This document shows positions 35,198-44,011 of a stretch of DNA of 64,000 bases, in pieces. A program made the translations under genes and the position numbers. The stretch lies in NCBI GenBank assembly GCA_030681795.1, contig JAUXRG010000044.1, positions 45,943-109,942 on the forward strand. Direction: 5' to 3'. The DNA is from Rubrivivax sp. (GTDB taxonomy: Bacteria > Pseudomonadota > Gammaproteobacteria > Burkholderiales > Burkholderiaceae_C). Position 1 is the first letter of the stretch. The number at the start of each line of letters is the position of its first letter. The notes below the pieces were generated by a model, which worked only from the letters and a program-made list of their open reading frames with translations, was not told where the DNA came from and did no database searches.

Positions 35198-36375
35198 CGG
35201 GCGGCGCCGAAGACGAGGCAGGCATTGCTGCCGCCGAAGCCGAAGGAGTTGCTCGCCACCACCGACAGCTCTTGCTGCAACGGCTGGCGCAGGTAGTTCG
35301 CGTGCAGGGCGGGGTCGGGCTGCTCGCAATTCAGGCCGGCCGGGAGCAGGTCGTGTTGCAGCGCCAGCATGGAGATGGCGGCTTCGACGCCGCCCGCCGC
35401 ACCCAGCGTGTGGCCGGTGTAGCCCTTGGTCGAACTGCAGGGCAGCTCGCGGCCGAATACGCTGCACACCGCCTTGTCCTCGGCGGCGTCGTTGTTGGGT
35501 GTGCCGGTGCCGTGCAGGTTGAGATAGTCGACGTCGCCCGGTCGCAACTCGGACTGCGCGAGCGCCTCGCGCATGGCCATCATGGCGCCGGCACCTTCCG
35601 GGTGCGGGGCGCTCATGTGATGGCCATCGCTGCTTTCACCGGTGCCCAGCAGCAAGGCCTGCGGCGATGCGGCATCGCGCTCGAGCAACGCGAAGGCGGC
35701 GCCTTCGCCCAGCGAGAGCCCGCGCCGGCGCGCGTCCCACGGCCGGCAGATGTCGGTCGAGAGAAGTTCCAGCGAATGAAAGCCGTGCAGCGTGGTCATG
35801 CACAGGGTGTCCACGCCGCCGACCACCGCGGCATCCACCAGGCCGAGTGCCAGCATGCGTGCGGCCGACGCAAAGACCTTGGCGCTGGAGGAGCAGGCCG
35901 TGGAAACCACGAACGCCGGACCGGCCAGGTTCAGCGCCTGGCGCACATAGCCGGCCAGCGAATAGGTGTTGTGCGTCGCGGCGTAATGCAGGCCCGCAGG
36001 CAATGCACCGTTCGCCTGGCGATGTCGGTAGGCGATTTCGGTGCTCAGGATGCCCGAGGTGCTGGTGCCCAGGAAGACGCCGACGCGCTGCGTCCCGACG
36101 CGTTGGGCCACCGTGCGAACCTGGTCAGCGAAGCCGTCGGTGCGCAGCCCGAGCGCCGCCAGGCGGTTGTTGCGGCAGTCGTACTCACCCAACCCCGCGC
36201 CCGCATCCGGGGCGTCCAGCCCGTCGACGATGCCGAGCCAGGTGTCCAGGCACGCGGTCTCGAATCCGCCTTGCACCAGTCCGCCGCGCGAAGCCCGCAG
36301 GGCCTCGAGCGTCGCCGCACGACCGGCGCCCAGCGCGGTGACCAGCGTGTAGGCCGTGATGGCAACGGGCCTCAC
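35194..36375 (-). CDS. Beta-ketoacyl-ACP synthase (aryl-polyene elongating KS)
   Basis: The 393-residue condensing enzyme has the full Cys-His-His triad: AFVVSTACSSSAKVFASAAR, LNLHGTGTPNNDAAEDKAVC and STKGYTGHTLGAAGGVEAAI, and ends SVVASNSFGFGGSNACLVFG. It adds malonyl units to the growing aryl polyene on ACP. The start is GTG 36375 (MRPVAITAYTLVTALGAGRA); the ORF track begins at 36519 inside the deacetylase. The GTG overlaps the stop of a 26-codon mini-ORF. Only one full KS is present, whereas described clusters usually have a second. Confidence 0.92.
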   Translation of the reverse strand: MRPVAITAYTLVTALGAGRAATLEALRASRGGLVQGGFETACLDTWLGIVDGLDAPDAGAGLGEYDCRNNRLAALGLRTDGFADQVRTVAQRVGTQRVGVFLGTSTSGILSTEIAYRHRQANGALPAGLHYAATHNTYSLAGYVRQALNLAGPAFVVSTACSSSAKVFASAARMLALGLVDAAVVGGVDTLCMTTLHGFHSLELLSTDICRPWDARRRGLSLGEGAAFALLERDAASPQALLLGTGESSDGHHMSAPHPEGAGAMMAMREALAQSELRPGDVDYLNLHGTGTPNNDAAEDKAVCSVFGRELPCSSTKGYTGHTLGAAGGVEAAISMLALQHDLLPAGLNCEQPDPALHANYLRQPLQQELSVVASNSFGFGGSNACLVFGAAR

Positions 36376-36452
36376 TGCCGGGCCCCCCCGAGCGCCACGT
36401 CGCGCGGCGCCGGTTCGATGCCGGTGCGGCGAGCCTGCGCCGGCGAAGTCAT
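36372..36452 (-). CDS. Possible 26-residue mini-ORF linking two operon genes
   Basis: ATG at 36452 overlaps the TGA of the deacetylase gene (ATGA). The frame reads MTSPAQARRTGIEPAPRDVA and six more residues before a TGA that overlaps the GTG of the ketosynthase. Being coupled at both ends in an operon where all other junctions overlap, it may be a real tiny peptide or only a ribosome bridge. I know no family. The residue make-up (Arg, Pro, Ala) is also what random GC-rich DNA gives, so this is uncertain. Confidence 0.3.
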   Translation of the reverse strand: MTSPAQARRTGIEPAPRDVALGGARQ

Positions 36453-37291
36453 GACGCGAGGCCACCGTGGCGCGGAGCCACGGCCTGGCGCAAGGTCTCG
36501 GCGTGCAACCCGAGCGCATGGCAGCGCGCCACCAGCGGTGGCAGCAGGTTCAGCACCAGCGCCTTGCCGGCCGCCGTGCGCCCGGCGTGGCCGTCATGCA
36601 TCTGGAGGACGTCGCCGGCCGCAAGGCCGCAGGCCAGGCGCTCGAGCACGGGCGCCACGGGGCCATCGCGCGTGTCGAACCCGCGCCGCGTCCAACTGAC
36701 CAGATGCAGGCCGTGGCGGTGCAGCACGGGGTCCAGGAAGGGGTTGCGCAAGCCTGCAGGTGCGCGAAAACAATGCGGCACCTGGTCTGTGATGTCGGCC
36801 AGGATCGTCTGCGCCTGGGTCACTTCACGCTCGATGCCTCGCGGACCCAGCAGTGAAAAGTGGTGCCGGTGGCTGTGGCTGTGGTTCTGGATGTCATGTC
36901 CGCGACGCGCGATGTCACGTGCCAGGCCGGGCTGGCGGCGCACCTGCTCGGCGATCAGGAAGAAGCTGGCCCGCACACCCAGTTCATCCAGCAGGTCCAG
37001 GAGATGTGGGGTCACCTTCCGATCCGGCCCGTCATCGATGGTCAGCGCATAGGCCTGGCGCGCCGTGGCAGCAGGCGGCAGGCGGCTGAGGTTGGGTCCC
37101 AGCCAGCGGCTGCGCGGCCACAGGCCCGCACCCGCCAGGGCACCGTGATTCAGCATCACCGCACCCATTGCCCAGGCCGCGGTCTCCGGCATCCACACGG
37201 CTGTGCCCGCCGCCAGCGCGTGCAGGCCGACGCTGGCGGTCACGAGGGGCGGTGTGGCCCAGCGCTTGGCGCTGGCGTGGGAGGGGTTCAT
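36449..37291 (-). CDS. Polysaccharide deacetylase (NodB domain)
   Basis: The 280-residue protein has N-terminal hydrophobic segments (VTASVGLHALAAGTAVWMPE TAAWAMGAVMLNHGALAGAG) and a NodB deacetylase domain. Its metal-binding parts are YALTIDDGPDRKVTPHLLDL and DIQNHSHSHRHHFSLLG, then HCFRAPAGLRNP and GDVLQMHDGHAGRT. It removes acetyl groups from an amino-sugar glycan or glycolipid at the membrane. Its place between the MMPL exporter and the ketosynthase suggests it trims the sugar of the pigment's anchor, which is inference. I do not recall it as a core gene of described aryl-polyene clusters. It is 71 bp downstream of the MMPL gene. Confidence 0.87.
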   Translation of the reverse strand: MNPSHASAKRWATPPLVTASVGLHALAAGTAVWMPETAAWAMGAVMLNHGALAGAGLWPRSRWLGPNLSRLPPAATARQAYALTIDDGPDRKVTPHLLDLLDELGVRASFFLIAEQVRRQPGLARDIARRGHDIQNHSHSHRHHFSLLGPRGIEREVTQAQTILADITDQVPHCFRAPAGLRNPFLDPVLHRHGLHLVSWTRRGFDTRDGPVAPVLERLACGLAAGDVLQMHDGHAGRTAAGKALVLNLLPPLVARCHALGLHAETLRQAVAPRHGGLAS

Positions 37292-37362
37292 GCGAGGCGC
37301 GCGAGGCGATGGAACGTCCGCAGGTCAGGTTGGAGATCGCGCGGAAAACGATGTGGCGATTT

Positions 37363-39747
37363 TCACACGGCATCGGCGGCGGCTGGCGCACCGGAGCGCG
37401 CGCCGCGGTGCCGCGCAAAGGCGGCGGAGAGCAGCAGCGCCAGTAGCGCGCCGGGCGCCACGACGCGGCCGATCGCCGACAGCGCCGGGATGCCGGACAG
37501 GGCGATCAGCCCGAAGGACAGCACGGTGGTCAGGTTGGCCAGCAGCAGCGAGGCCAGCATGTCGTCCCGTGGCGGGCCTTCGGCCTGCGCGAGGTCGAAG
37601 AACAGCGCGTAGTTCGAGCCGACGGCCACCACCAGCAGCAGGCCCACCAGGTGCAGGATGCCCAGCGGCACCTGCAGCAGGTACAGCCCGGCCATCGTCA
37701 ATACGACGGCCAGGGCGAGCGGTAGACAAACCGCCAGCAGGCGCGGCAGCGAGCGCAGCCGCCAGGCGATCAGCAGCACGACGGCGACGGCCCCGACGAG
37801 AGCCTGCACCTGCGCTTCCTGCAGGTAGTGCCGGTACAGGCGCCGCAGTTCCACTGGGACATCCAACACCTGCGCGCCGGGCTGGCCAGCCGCAGCCTGT
37901 TGCACGGCGGCCAGGTCGAGCGTGCCCGTGGGAGTCGGATCCAGGGTCAGGAGGGCCGCCCAGGAGCCATCGGCGCGGCGCAGCAGCAGGTTGCCCACCA
38001 GCGGGGCGGCGGGCGTGCCGCGGATCGACTGCAGCGTCAGCGGCGCGGTGCCACGGGCCGCAGCCACGTCAGCCAGGAAGGGTGCCAGCCGCCCGGGGGC
38101 GAGCGGCCCGCCGGCGGTGGCCTGCGCCAATGCCGCCGCCAGATCGTCGGCCTGGGGCAGCGCGGCCAGGCGCTGCTGCTGCGTGGCCACGCTGGGCAGC
38201 AGCCGGGTCGGGCTGCGGTAGCCGCCGATCAGGCCCCTGTCGACCAGGGCATCGAGCCGTGCGCCGACACTCTCGGCGGCCTGCAGCACGGCCTGCACAT
38301 CGGCCGCCTGCACGACGACGACGGCGCCGCCGTCGCGGTCGCCCAGATCGGCACGCAGGCTGGCGTCCAGCGCCAGGGCCCGGGCCGGCACCGGGCTCAG
38401 CGACGACAGATCGGCGGCCCACAGGCGGTCGTGCTTCCACACCAGCAGCGCCAGGCTGGCCAGGCCGAGCGCGGCGACGACACGGCGCACACGCGGCATC
38501 GCGCGCACGATCGCCGAGGCGATGCTCGCCAGGCGCTGCCGCGCACCGGTGCCACGCGCCCCGTGGGGCACCAGCACCGGCAGCACGAAACGCGTGGTCA
38601 GGGCGGCGGCCACGAGCCCCGCGATCGAGAACACCCCCAGCTGCGACAGCCCCGGAAACCCCGACAGGGCCAACGCCGCGAATCCGCACACCGACGTCAG
38701 CAGGCCCAGGCGCACGGTGGGCCAGCTCTCGCGCAACCAGGCGCGCCAGCCTGCGGCGCCGAGGCCGGTGGCATGGGCCTGGATCAGGTAGTAGATGCCG
38801 TAGTCCACGGCCTCCCCGATGAGCGTGGAGCCGAAGCCCAGCGTGACGCCGTGCACCGTGCCGAAGACCAGGCTCACGGCGGCAATGCCGGCCACGACGC
38901 CGCTGGCCACCGGCAGCGCGGCCGCACCCAGCGCCGCGGGCGAGCCGAAGGCCAAGAGCAGCAGCGCACCCATCAACACCGTGCCGGCGATGGCCAGGCG
39001 TTGCACTTCGGACTCGATCTGGGCGCGGCTGTCGACCGAGAACTTCGGCGCGCCGCTGAGCTGCAGCACCAGGCCCTGCGCCCCCTGCGGCGCGAAGGCG
39101 GTGCGGATCTGCGCCATCGCCGCGGCTTGCGCGTCCAGGTCGGCGCCGGCCGCCGCCGTCACCGCCACCAGCATCGCGCGCTGGCCGTCGCGCGATACCC
39201 AGACGCCGTCGAGCGTGCGCGGGCCGCTCCCGGGCAGGCTGGCCGCGGCGATCTCCTGGGTCTCGCCCGTGGGGTCGCGCTCCAGCAGCGGCTTGACCAG
39301 CCTGCCCGCGGGGGTGCCGAGCAGCGACAGGGTGTCGTCGATCGCATCGCGCAGGCCGGCGGGAGTGAAGCGCTGGGCGTCGACCGCCGGGCTCAGGAGG
39401 TAGCGGTGTTGCACGACCCAGGCGCCGACATCGGCCCAGGCCGACTGTTCGCCGTTGTGCACCTGTTCGAAGCGCTTGTCCTGGCGCAGCGCAGCGGCCA
39501 CGGCGCGCGAGGCGGCCGCACGCTGGGCCGGCTGGCCGCCTTCGATGCCCAACATGAAGGTGCGCGCCGACATGCCGCTGCGCAACTGCTCGATGAGCAC
39601 GCGCTGACGCGCGTCCGGCGCCGCCGGCAGGAAGGCCGACAGGTCGGTGCTGACCTGCATGCGCAGGATCACCAGCATGCCGGCTGCCAGCAGGCCCAGC
39701 CAGGCCAGCAACGTGGTGGCGCTGCGCCAGGGCGGGTGGGCCGTCAC
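37363..39747 (-). CDS. MMPL/RND-family exporter of the aryl-polyene cluster
   Basis: The 794-residue inner-membrane protein has the twofold MMPL layout: one membrane helix, a periplasmic domain, a block of five to six helices, and the whole repeated. Membrane parts include LLAWLGLLAAGMLVILRMQV, FGSTLIGEAVDYGIYYLIQA and LLQVPLGILHLVGLLLVVAV. GxxxDYGxY- and NYALFFD-type helix-4 motifs carry the proton-relay Asp residues. It is the expected transporter that moves the polyene lipid out of the inner membrane. It overlaps the LolA-like gene upstream by 4 bp. Substrate assignment comes from cluster context. Confidence 0.9.
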   Translation of the reverse strand: MTAHPPWRSATTLLAWLGLLAAGMLVILRMQVSTDLSAFLPAAPDARQRVLIEQLRSGMSARTFMLGIEGGQPAQRAAASRAVAAALRQDKRFEQVHNGEQSAWADVGAWVVQHRYLLSPAVDAQRFTPAGLRDAIDDTLSLLGTPAGRLVKPLLERDPTGETQEIAAASLPGSGPRTLDGVWVSRDGQRAMLVAVTAAAGADLDAQAAAMAQIRTAFAPQGAQGLVLQLSGAPKFSVDSRAQIESEVQRLAIAGTVLMGALLLLAFGSPAALGAAALPVASGVVAGIAAVSLVFGTVHGVTLGFGSTLIGEAVDYGIYYLIQAHATGLGAAGWRAWLRESWPTVRLGLLTSVCGFAALALSGFPGLSQLGVFSIAGLVAAALTTRFVLPVLVPHGARGTGARQRLASIASAIVRAMPRVRRVVAALGLASLALLVWKHDRLWAADLSSLSPVPARALALDASLRADLGDRDGGAVVVVQAADVQAVLQAAESVGARLDALVDRGLIGGYRSPTRLLPSVATQQQRLAALPQADDLAAALAQATAGGPLAPGRLAPFLADVAAARGTAPLTLQSIRGTPAAPLVGNLLLRRADGSWAALLTLDPTPTGTLDLAAVQQAAAGQPGAQVLDVPVELRRLYRHYLQEAQVQALVGAVAVVLLIAWRLRSLPRLLAVCLPLALAVVLTMAGLYLLQVPLGILHLVGLLLVVAVGSNYALFFDLAQAEGPPRDDMLASLLLANLTTVLSFGLIALSGIPALSAIGRVVAPGALLALLLSAAFARHRGARSGAPAAADAV

Positions 39748-40358
39748 GGCGCGGCGGCGCGCGGTGGCGCGGCTTGCGCCTGCGCCTCGATGGTCATCAC
39801 GGAGCGGTCGCCGTCGGCCAGCTGCACTTCCACGCGGCGCATCTCGGATTGCCGGCCGTCGATGCGCATCTGCTTGATGACCGAGAGCAGGCGCTGCTCA
39901 CGGGGCGTCAGCGTCAGCGTCCATGCCGCGGCGTTGCCGATGACAGCCGGCACGAATGACTCGCGCAGGGCGTCGGCGTTGCCGGTCAGCGTGCCGCGCA
40001 CCGCCGTGATGATGGCGCCCATCTCGGGCACGGCGTCAAGCGAGAACTGGCGCGCACGGCCGGCGCGTTCCACCGTCACCGATGCGCCCTCCACCGTCAT
40101 GGACTCCAGGCGCGGCTTCAGGGTGGTGCGCGCAAAGCGGTTGGGGGCCGTGAAGCTGATTTGCCCGCTGGAAGCCAGCGGTTTGTCCAGGCCCTGCACG
40201 AACCTCTCTTCGGTGAAGTGGGCCTCGCCGCTGCGCCGCTGGGCGAGCAGGTCCATGAGCTCGGGCAGGTTGAAGGCCAGGGCCTGCAGCGGCGCCGCCG
40301 CCATCCAGGCGATCGGCAAGGCGAGCAGCAGGCGACGGCCCCAGTCAATGCTTGCCAT
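39744..40358 (-). CDS. LolA-like outer-membrane lipoprotein carrier
   Basis: The 204-residue precursor has a signal peptide (MASIDWGRRLLLALPIAWMA to LQALA) and a LolA-like half-barrel: ELMDLLAQRRSGEAHFTEER, SSGQISFTAPNRFARTTLKP and SVTVERAGRARQFSLDAVPE. LolA-like proteins of aryl-polyene clusters are thought to carry the hydrophobic product across the periplasm. The start at 40358 lies 14 bases inside the end of the acyltransferase gene, and the track's longer ORF is spurious. It stands directly before the MMPL exporter. Confidence 0.88.
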   Translation of the reverse strand: MASIDWGRRLLLALPIAWMAAAPLQALAFNLPELMDLLAQRRSGEAHFTEERFVQGLDKPLASSGQISFTAPNRFARTTLKPRLESMTVEGASVTVERAGRARQFSLDAVPEMGAIITAVRGTLTGNADALRESFVPAVIGNAAAWTLTLTPREQRLLSVIKQMRIDGRQSEMRRVEVQLADGDRSVMTIEAQAQAAPPRAAAP

Positions 40359-41304
40359 CCGGATTCCAGAAGTCATGGAAGTTGAACCAGTTGTAGGGTG
40401 CCTCGCGGCACACCGCCTCCAAACGCGCGACATAGGCTCGCAGTGCGCCGTGCACCTGCTCGGCCCCGCCCGCGGCGCTCGGCGCACCCGGCCTGAAGTC
40501 GACCAGGGGCTCGAAGCGTAGTTCATATTGCGCGCCGCCCCGGTACAGCGCGGCCATGAAGTACACGCGCTGGCGCAACAGCAGGGCCAGGCGCAGCGGA
40601 CCCTCGGAGAACGGTGCGTCCTGGCCCAGGAAGGGGAGGTCGACCAGACCCGCGCGCCCGGGTTCGGCGGCGAGGTAGCGGTCGCCCAGCATGCCGGCGA
40701 TGCCGCCGCCCGCCAGCCAGTCGCGGATGGCCAGGGTGGAGCCATGGCGGCCGATCGGGATGACGTCCAGGTGGGTCTGCGGCGCGATCGTCGCGAGCAC
40801 GCTGTGGATCATGCGCGCGTTGTCCGGGTACATCACCATCGCCACGCGCAACCCCGGTCGGCTGGCCCCGACGGCGTGGAGTGCCTCGAAGCTGCCGATA
40901 TGCGCCCCCACCAGCACGGCGCCGCGGCCGTCGGAGACCGCGGCCTCGAGTTCGTCGGTGCCTTGGTGGCGAATGTCGAAGGCGCCCAGTTCCCCGCGTG
41001 CGAAATACACGCGGTCGAGCACGGTCGAGGCAAAGGCATGGAAGTGGCGGTAAAGGTCGGACCAGCGCACGCGCCGGCCCAGCACACGCGCCAGGTAGCG
41101 CTTCGATTGCCGGCGCGGCCCCGGCGCGAAGAGCAGGAAGTAGATCGTGATCGGCACCAGCACGGCCCGCGCGACGCGGCGCCCCACTGTGATGGCGATC
41201 CACGCCATCAGGCGCAGCGCCGGCAGGCTGCTGCGTTCGCGGGCCTGGGCCCAGTCGGCCCGCTGCGCGGCGGGGTCGGACGGCGTGGGCCGAGGCGCAG
41301 TCAT
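40345..41304 (-). CDS. LpxL/HtrB-like acyltransferase
   Basis: The 319-residue protein belongs to the lysophospholipid/lipid A late acyltransferase family (LpxL/M). It has an N-terminal membrane segment (VARAVLVPITIYFLLFAPGP), the HxxxxxE active site in VLVGAHIGSFEALHAVGA, VIPIGRHGSTLAIRDWLAGG, GGIAGMLGDRYLA and a C-terminal YNWFNFHDFWNPD. It probably attaches the aryl polyene or a fatty acyl chain to a lipid head group. It is coupled with the LolA-like gene (overlap) and overlaps the small dehydratase gene by 4 bp. Confidence 0.88.
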   Translation of the reverse strand: MTAPRPTPSDPAAQRADWAQARERSSLPALRLMAWIAITVGRRVARAVLVPITIYFLLFAPGPRRQSKRYLARVLGRRVRWSDLYRHFHAFASTVLDRVYFARGELGAFDIRHQGTDELEAAVSDGRGAVLVGAHIGSFEALHAVGASRPGLRVAMVMYPDNARMIHSVLATIAPQTHLDVIPIGRHGSTLAIRDWLAGGGIAGMLGDRYLAAEPGRAGLVDLPFLGQDAPFSEGPLRLALLLRQRVYFMAALYRGGAQYELRFEPLVDFRPGAPSAAGGAEQVHGALRAYVARLEAVCREAPYNWFNFHDFWNPDGKH

Positions 41305-41627
41305 GGGCGCATGGCCGCGGACAGCCTGCCGCGCGCCACCGTGGTGGTGCCGCGCTGGATCTCGAAACCGACACCGTGCTCACGCGCCGTCAAGCCGATG
41401 CGCAAGGCCGTGCCCGGGCCCACGGGCGCGAGGAACTTCAATTCATCGATGCGGGGCGTCGGGCCGAGCCGCCCGGACATGCCCGCGTCCCGGGCGATGG
41501 CTTGCATCACCAACGAGGCCAGCACCACGCCCGGCAGCACCGGGGCGCGCGGAAAGTGCCCGGCGAAGCTGGGGTGGTCGACCGGGATGGCCACGTCGAC
41601 CCAGCGGGTGTCCGGCGCAGGGGTCAT
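41301..41627 (-). CDS. ApeI-like 3-hydroxyacyl-ACP dehydratase (short hotdog)
   Basis: The 108-residue hotdog protein has the FabA/FabZ-like box SFAGHFPRAPVLPGVVLASL with the active His, followed by IDELKFLAPVGPGTALRIGL. It is the second dehydratase of the pigment pathway. The track lists only a longer ORF (41301..42098) antisense in character upstream; ATG 41627 overlaps the stop of the ligase gene and starts MTPAPDTRWVDVAIPVDHPS, which is the sensible start. Confidence 0.85.
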   Translation of the reverse strand: MTPAPDTRWVDVAIPVDHPSFAGHFPRAPVLPGVVLASLVMQAIARDAGMSGRLGPTPRIDELKFLAPVGPGTALRIGLTAREHGVGFEIQRGTTTVARGRLSAAMRP

Positions 41628-42991
41628 TTCGCGCCTCGCGCCAGCGTGTCGAGCGCGAACTGGCGCCACTCGGCCGCCGGGAGCTTGCCGGTGGCCGCGC
41701 GCGGCAGCTCGGCCACATGCACCACGCGGCGCGGCACGAAGGCCGGCTCCAGGTGCTTGCGCAGCGCCGCGACGATGCGGCGCGCCTCCAGCCCGGGCGC
41801 GACGACGAAGGCGACGGGTCGCACGACGCCATCGGCCACGTCGTCCGGCAGCCAGAATGCACCGTCCTCGATGCCGGCTATGCGGTTGAGCTGGAAGTCG
41901 AGGTGCGCCAGCGAACTGCGCTTGCCGGCCACGTGGATGATGTCGCCCGTGCGGCCGAGGAGGCGGAAGCGGCGTTCGTCCAGCAGTTCGAGCACGTCGC
42001 CCAGCGGCGTGGGCTCCAGCACATGCCCGCCGCTGACGATGGTGCGTTCGCCGTCGGCGGTGTCCTGCACCTGCAGGCGCAGGTCGCCCAGGGTGCACCA
42101 GACCTCACCCTCGGTGGTGCGGCGCGTGGCCACCTGGCCGGCTTCGGTGCAGCCGTAGATCTCCACCAGCCGGCAGCCCAGGGCTTGCTCGGCCTGCGCC
42201 GCCAGTTGCGGCGACAACGGGGCCGTGGCCGACAGCACCAGGTCCACCGGGGGCAGCGCCAGCTTGGCGGCGAGCAAGGTCTTGAGGTGAAAGGGCGTGG
42301 TCACCAGCGCACGTGGGCGCGGCATGCGCCGCAGGCTGTCGGCCACGTCGGCCGGGTAGTAGGGTCGGCCGGCATCGAAAGCGGCGCCGGCCAGCAGCGC
42401 CAGCAGCACGCTCGATTCGAAGCCGTAGGCGTGCTGCGGCGGCACGGTGGCCACGATCCCCAGCCCGGCGATCGACGACCAGCCCATCAGTTCGGCCAGC
42501 CGTTCGGCTTCGGCGGCGATATTGACCTGCAACGCACCCCAACGCTTGCGGTGCGGCTGCGGCGTCCCAGTGGAACCAGAGGTCAACAGGCACACCGCGT
42601 CCTGTTCGGCGTCCACCAGGGGCTGCACCGTCACGGCGTCGCGCCCGCCGTCGCGCGTCAGCTGCACAACCTGCAGCCCGCCGGCGTCCAGGTCGGGGGT
42701 GTCGGCGAGCACATAAGGGTCGAACCCGGGCTGGTGCAGATGCTGCAAGGTCTGCGGCATGCTGTTCGGCGGCATCAGACTGGCTTGGCCCCGCAGCAAG
42801 GCGGCCACGGTGCCGACGGCGAAGAGGTAGCGGTCGGTGCACAGGTTGACCGCCTGGCCGCGGGGGGGCAGGCGCTCGGCCAGGGCCACGGCGTCGGCCA
42901 GGAACTCGCCGGCCGTGATGGCCACGCCGGCGCGCCAGGCCACTGGGCTGGCCAGGTCACGCAGGCCGAGGGCAGGCACCCGGCGCGTCAT
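41624..42991 (-). CDS. AMP-dependent acyl/aryl ligase of the aryl-polyene cluster
   Basis: The 455-residue ANL-family enzyme adenylates a carboxylate. It has the phosphate loop CLLTSGSTGTPQPHRKRWGA, YGFESSVLLALLAGAAFDAG, EIYGCTEAGQVATRRTTEGE and the hinge region LLGRTGDIIHVAGKRSSLAH, with the C-terminal Lys in LPRAATGKLPAAEWRQ. It most likely activates the 4-hydroxybenzoate-type starter for loading onto ACP. ATG 42991 (MTRRVPALGLRDLASPVAWR) is chosen because it overlaps the preceding gene's stop; the ORF's earlier start at 43363 is inside that gene. Confidence 0.88.
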   Translation of the reverse strand: MTRRVPALGLRDLASPVAWRAGVAITAGEFLADAVALAERLPPRGQAVNLCTDRYLFAVGTVAALLRGQASLMPPNSMPQTLQHLHQPGFDPYVLADTPDLDAGGLQVVQLTRDGGRDAVTVQPLVDAEQDAVCLLTSGSTGTPQPHRKRWGALQVNIAAEAERLAELMGWSSIAGLGIVATVPPQHAYGFESSVLLALLAGAAFDAGRPYYPADVADSLRRMPRPRALVTTPFHLKTLLAAKLALPPVDLVLSATAPLSPQLAAQAEQALGCRLVEIYGCTEAGQVATRRTTEGEVWCTLGDLRLQVQDTADGERTIVSGGHVLEPTPLGDVLELLDERRFRLLGRTGDIIHVAGKRSSLAHLDFQLNRIAGIEDGAFWLPDDVADGVVRPVAFVVAPGLEARRIVAALRKHLEPAFVPRRVVHVAELPRAATGKLPAAEWRQFALDTLARGAK

Positions 42992-43647
42992 CTGGGGCCG
43001 CGCCCGGCCTTGGCGGCATGCTCCTGCCGGGCATGGGCGTGCCAGGCGCGCCATGCATCGGTGATCGACGCGCGCTCGAACTCGGGGTGGCGCAGGTGGC
43101 GGAATACCTGCTCGCCGGCGAACAGCGCCACCACCGCTGCGGGCGTCACCAGGTTGGCGAACAGCGACCACCAGGACCACGGCGCCCAGGCAAACAAGGC
43201 GACCGAGGCCACCGCCATGACGACGAAATAGGCCGCCCAGAGTGCCGTCAGCCGGCGTGTATAGGCCTGCAGGGCCGGTGTGAAGTCGCGGTGCACATGG
43301 GCGGCCAGGCGGGTGATCAAGGCGGTCGATCCCTTGCGCAGCGTGCTGGCAAACACGGTGCACATCGCCACGTTGATGCCCACGTACTGCAGCACGTACA
43401 GGCGTTGCACATTCTCGGCGCCGCCCAGCGCCAGCGCGCCAGCGATGAGTGCCAGTGCCGCGCCGCAGCCGGCGAGCGACAGCACATCACGGCGGGCCAG
43501 TGCCGTGCCGACCAGGCCCAGCACGATCGGCCCCAGGATCACCGCCGCAGCCCAGGGGGCGCCCGGGGCGTGAAGCATCAACCCATGCGACAGCAGCCCG
43601 TAGGCCGCCACGGCGGCCGCACCGGCCAGCGGGCCGCGCATGGACAT
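42988..43647 (-). CDS. Multi-pass membrane protein of the aryl-polyene cluster (COG4648-like)
   Basis: The 219-residue protein has about six membrane segments: PLAGAAAVAAYGLLSHGLML, AAVILGPIVLGLVGTALARR, LAGCGAALALIAGALALGGA, YVLQYVGINVAMCTVFASTL and two more (WAAYFVVMAVASVALFAWAP). This matches the conserved membrane protein found next to the acyl ligase in aryl-polyene clusters. Its function is unknown. It ends in 4-bp overlap with the ligase gene and starts 19 bp after the ACP gene. Confidence 0.82.
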   Translation of the reverse strand: MSMRGPLAGAAAVAAYGLLSHGLMLHAPGAPWAAAVILGPIVLGLVGTALARRDVLSLAGCGAALALIAGALALGGAENVQRLYVLQYVGINVAMCTVFASTLRKGSTALITRLAAHVHRDFTPALQAYTRRLTALWAAYFVVMAVASVALFAWAPWSWWSLFANLVTPAAVVALFAGEQVFRHLRHPEFERASITDAWRAWHAHARQEHAAKAGRGPR

Positions 43648-43666
43648 GGTTCAGGTCCCGGACGGG

Positions 43667-43972
43667 CTAGATCGTGCGGTGCTTGGCCACGTGGGCGGCC
43701 AGGCTGCGCAGGGACTGGAGAATGTGCTCGTTGTCCGCGTCGTCCGAGCGCAACTGGAATCCGTAGCGCCGCGAAACTTCGAGTGCGAGTTCGAGGATGT
43801 CGATCGAGTCCAGCCCCAGGCCCTCGCCGTAAATCGGCGCCGTCGGGTCCACCGTGGCCGGGTCCACTTCGAGGTTCAGCGCATTCACGAGGAGCACGGT
43901 CAGCTCGCGCTCCAGGGCCTGCTGGTCGGGGGACACGCCTGCGACGGGCGTGGTGGTGACGTTGACTGACAT
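43667..43972 (-). CDS. Acyl carrier protein of the aryl-polyene cluster
   Basis: The 101-residue product is an ACP with the phosphopantetheine Ser in YGEGLGLDSIDILELALEVS and an acidic four-helix make-up. It has an N-terminal extension (MSVNVTTTPVAGVSPDQQAL) longer than primary-metabolism ACP. It carries the aryl starter and growing polyene. It is the first gene of the long minus-strand operon and the only ACP here, whereas described aryl-polyene clusters generally have two. No phosphopantetheinyl transferase gene is nearby, so activation depends on one elsewhere. Confidence 0.92.
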   Translation of the reverse strand: MSVNVTTTPVAGVSPDQQALERELTVLLVNALNLEVDPATVDPTAPIYGEGLGLDSIDILELALEVSRRYGFQLRSDDADNEHILQSLRSLAAHVAKHRTI

Positions 43973-44011
43973 GTTCTCCCCAGGGGGCTAGGTTCGAGCC
44001 AAAAACCCGCA

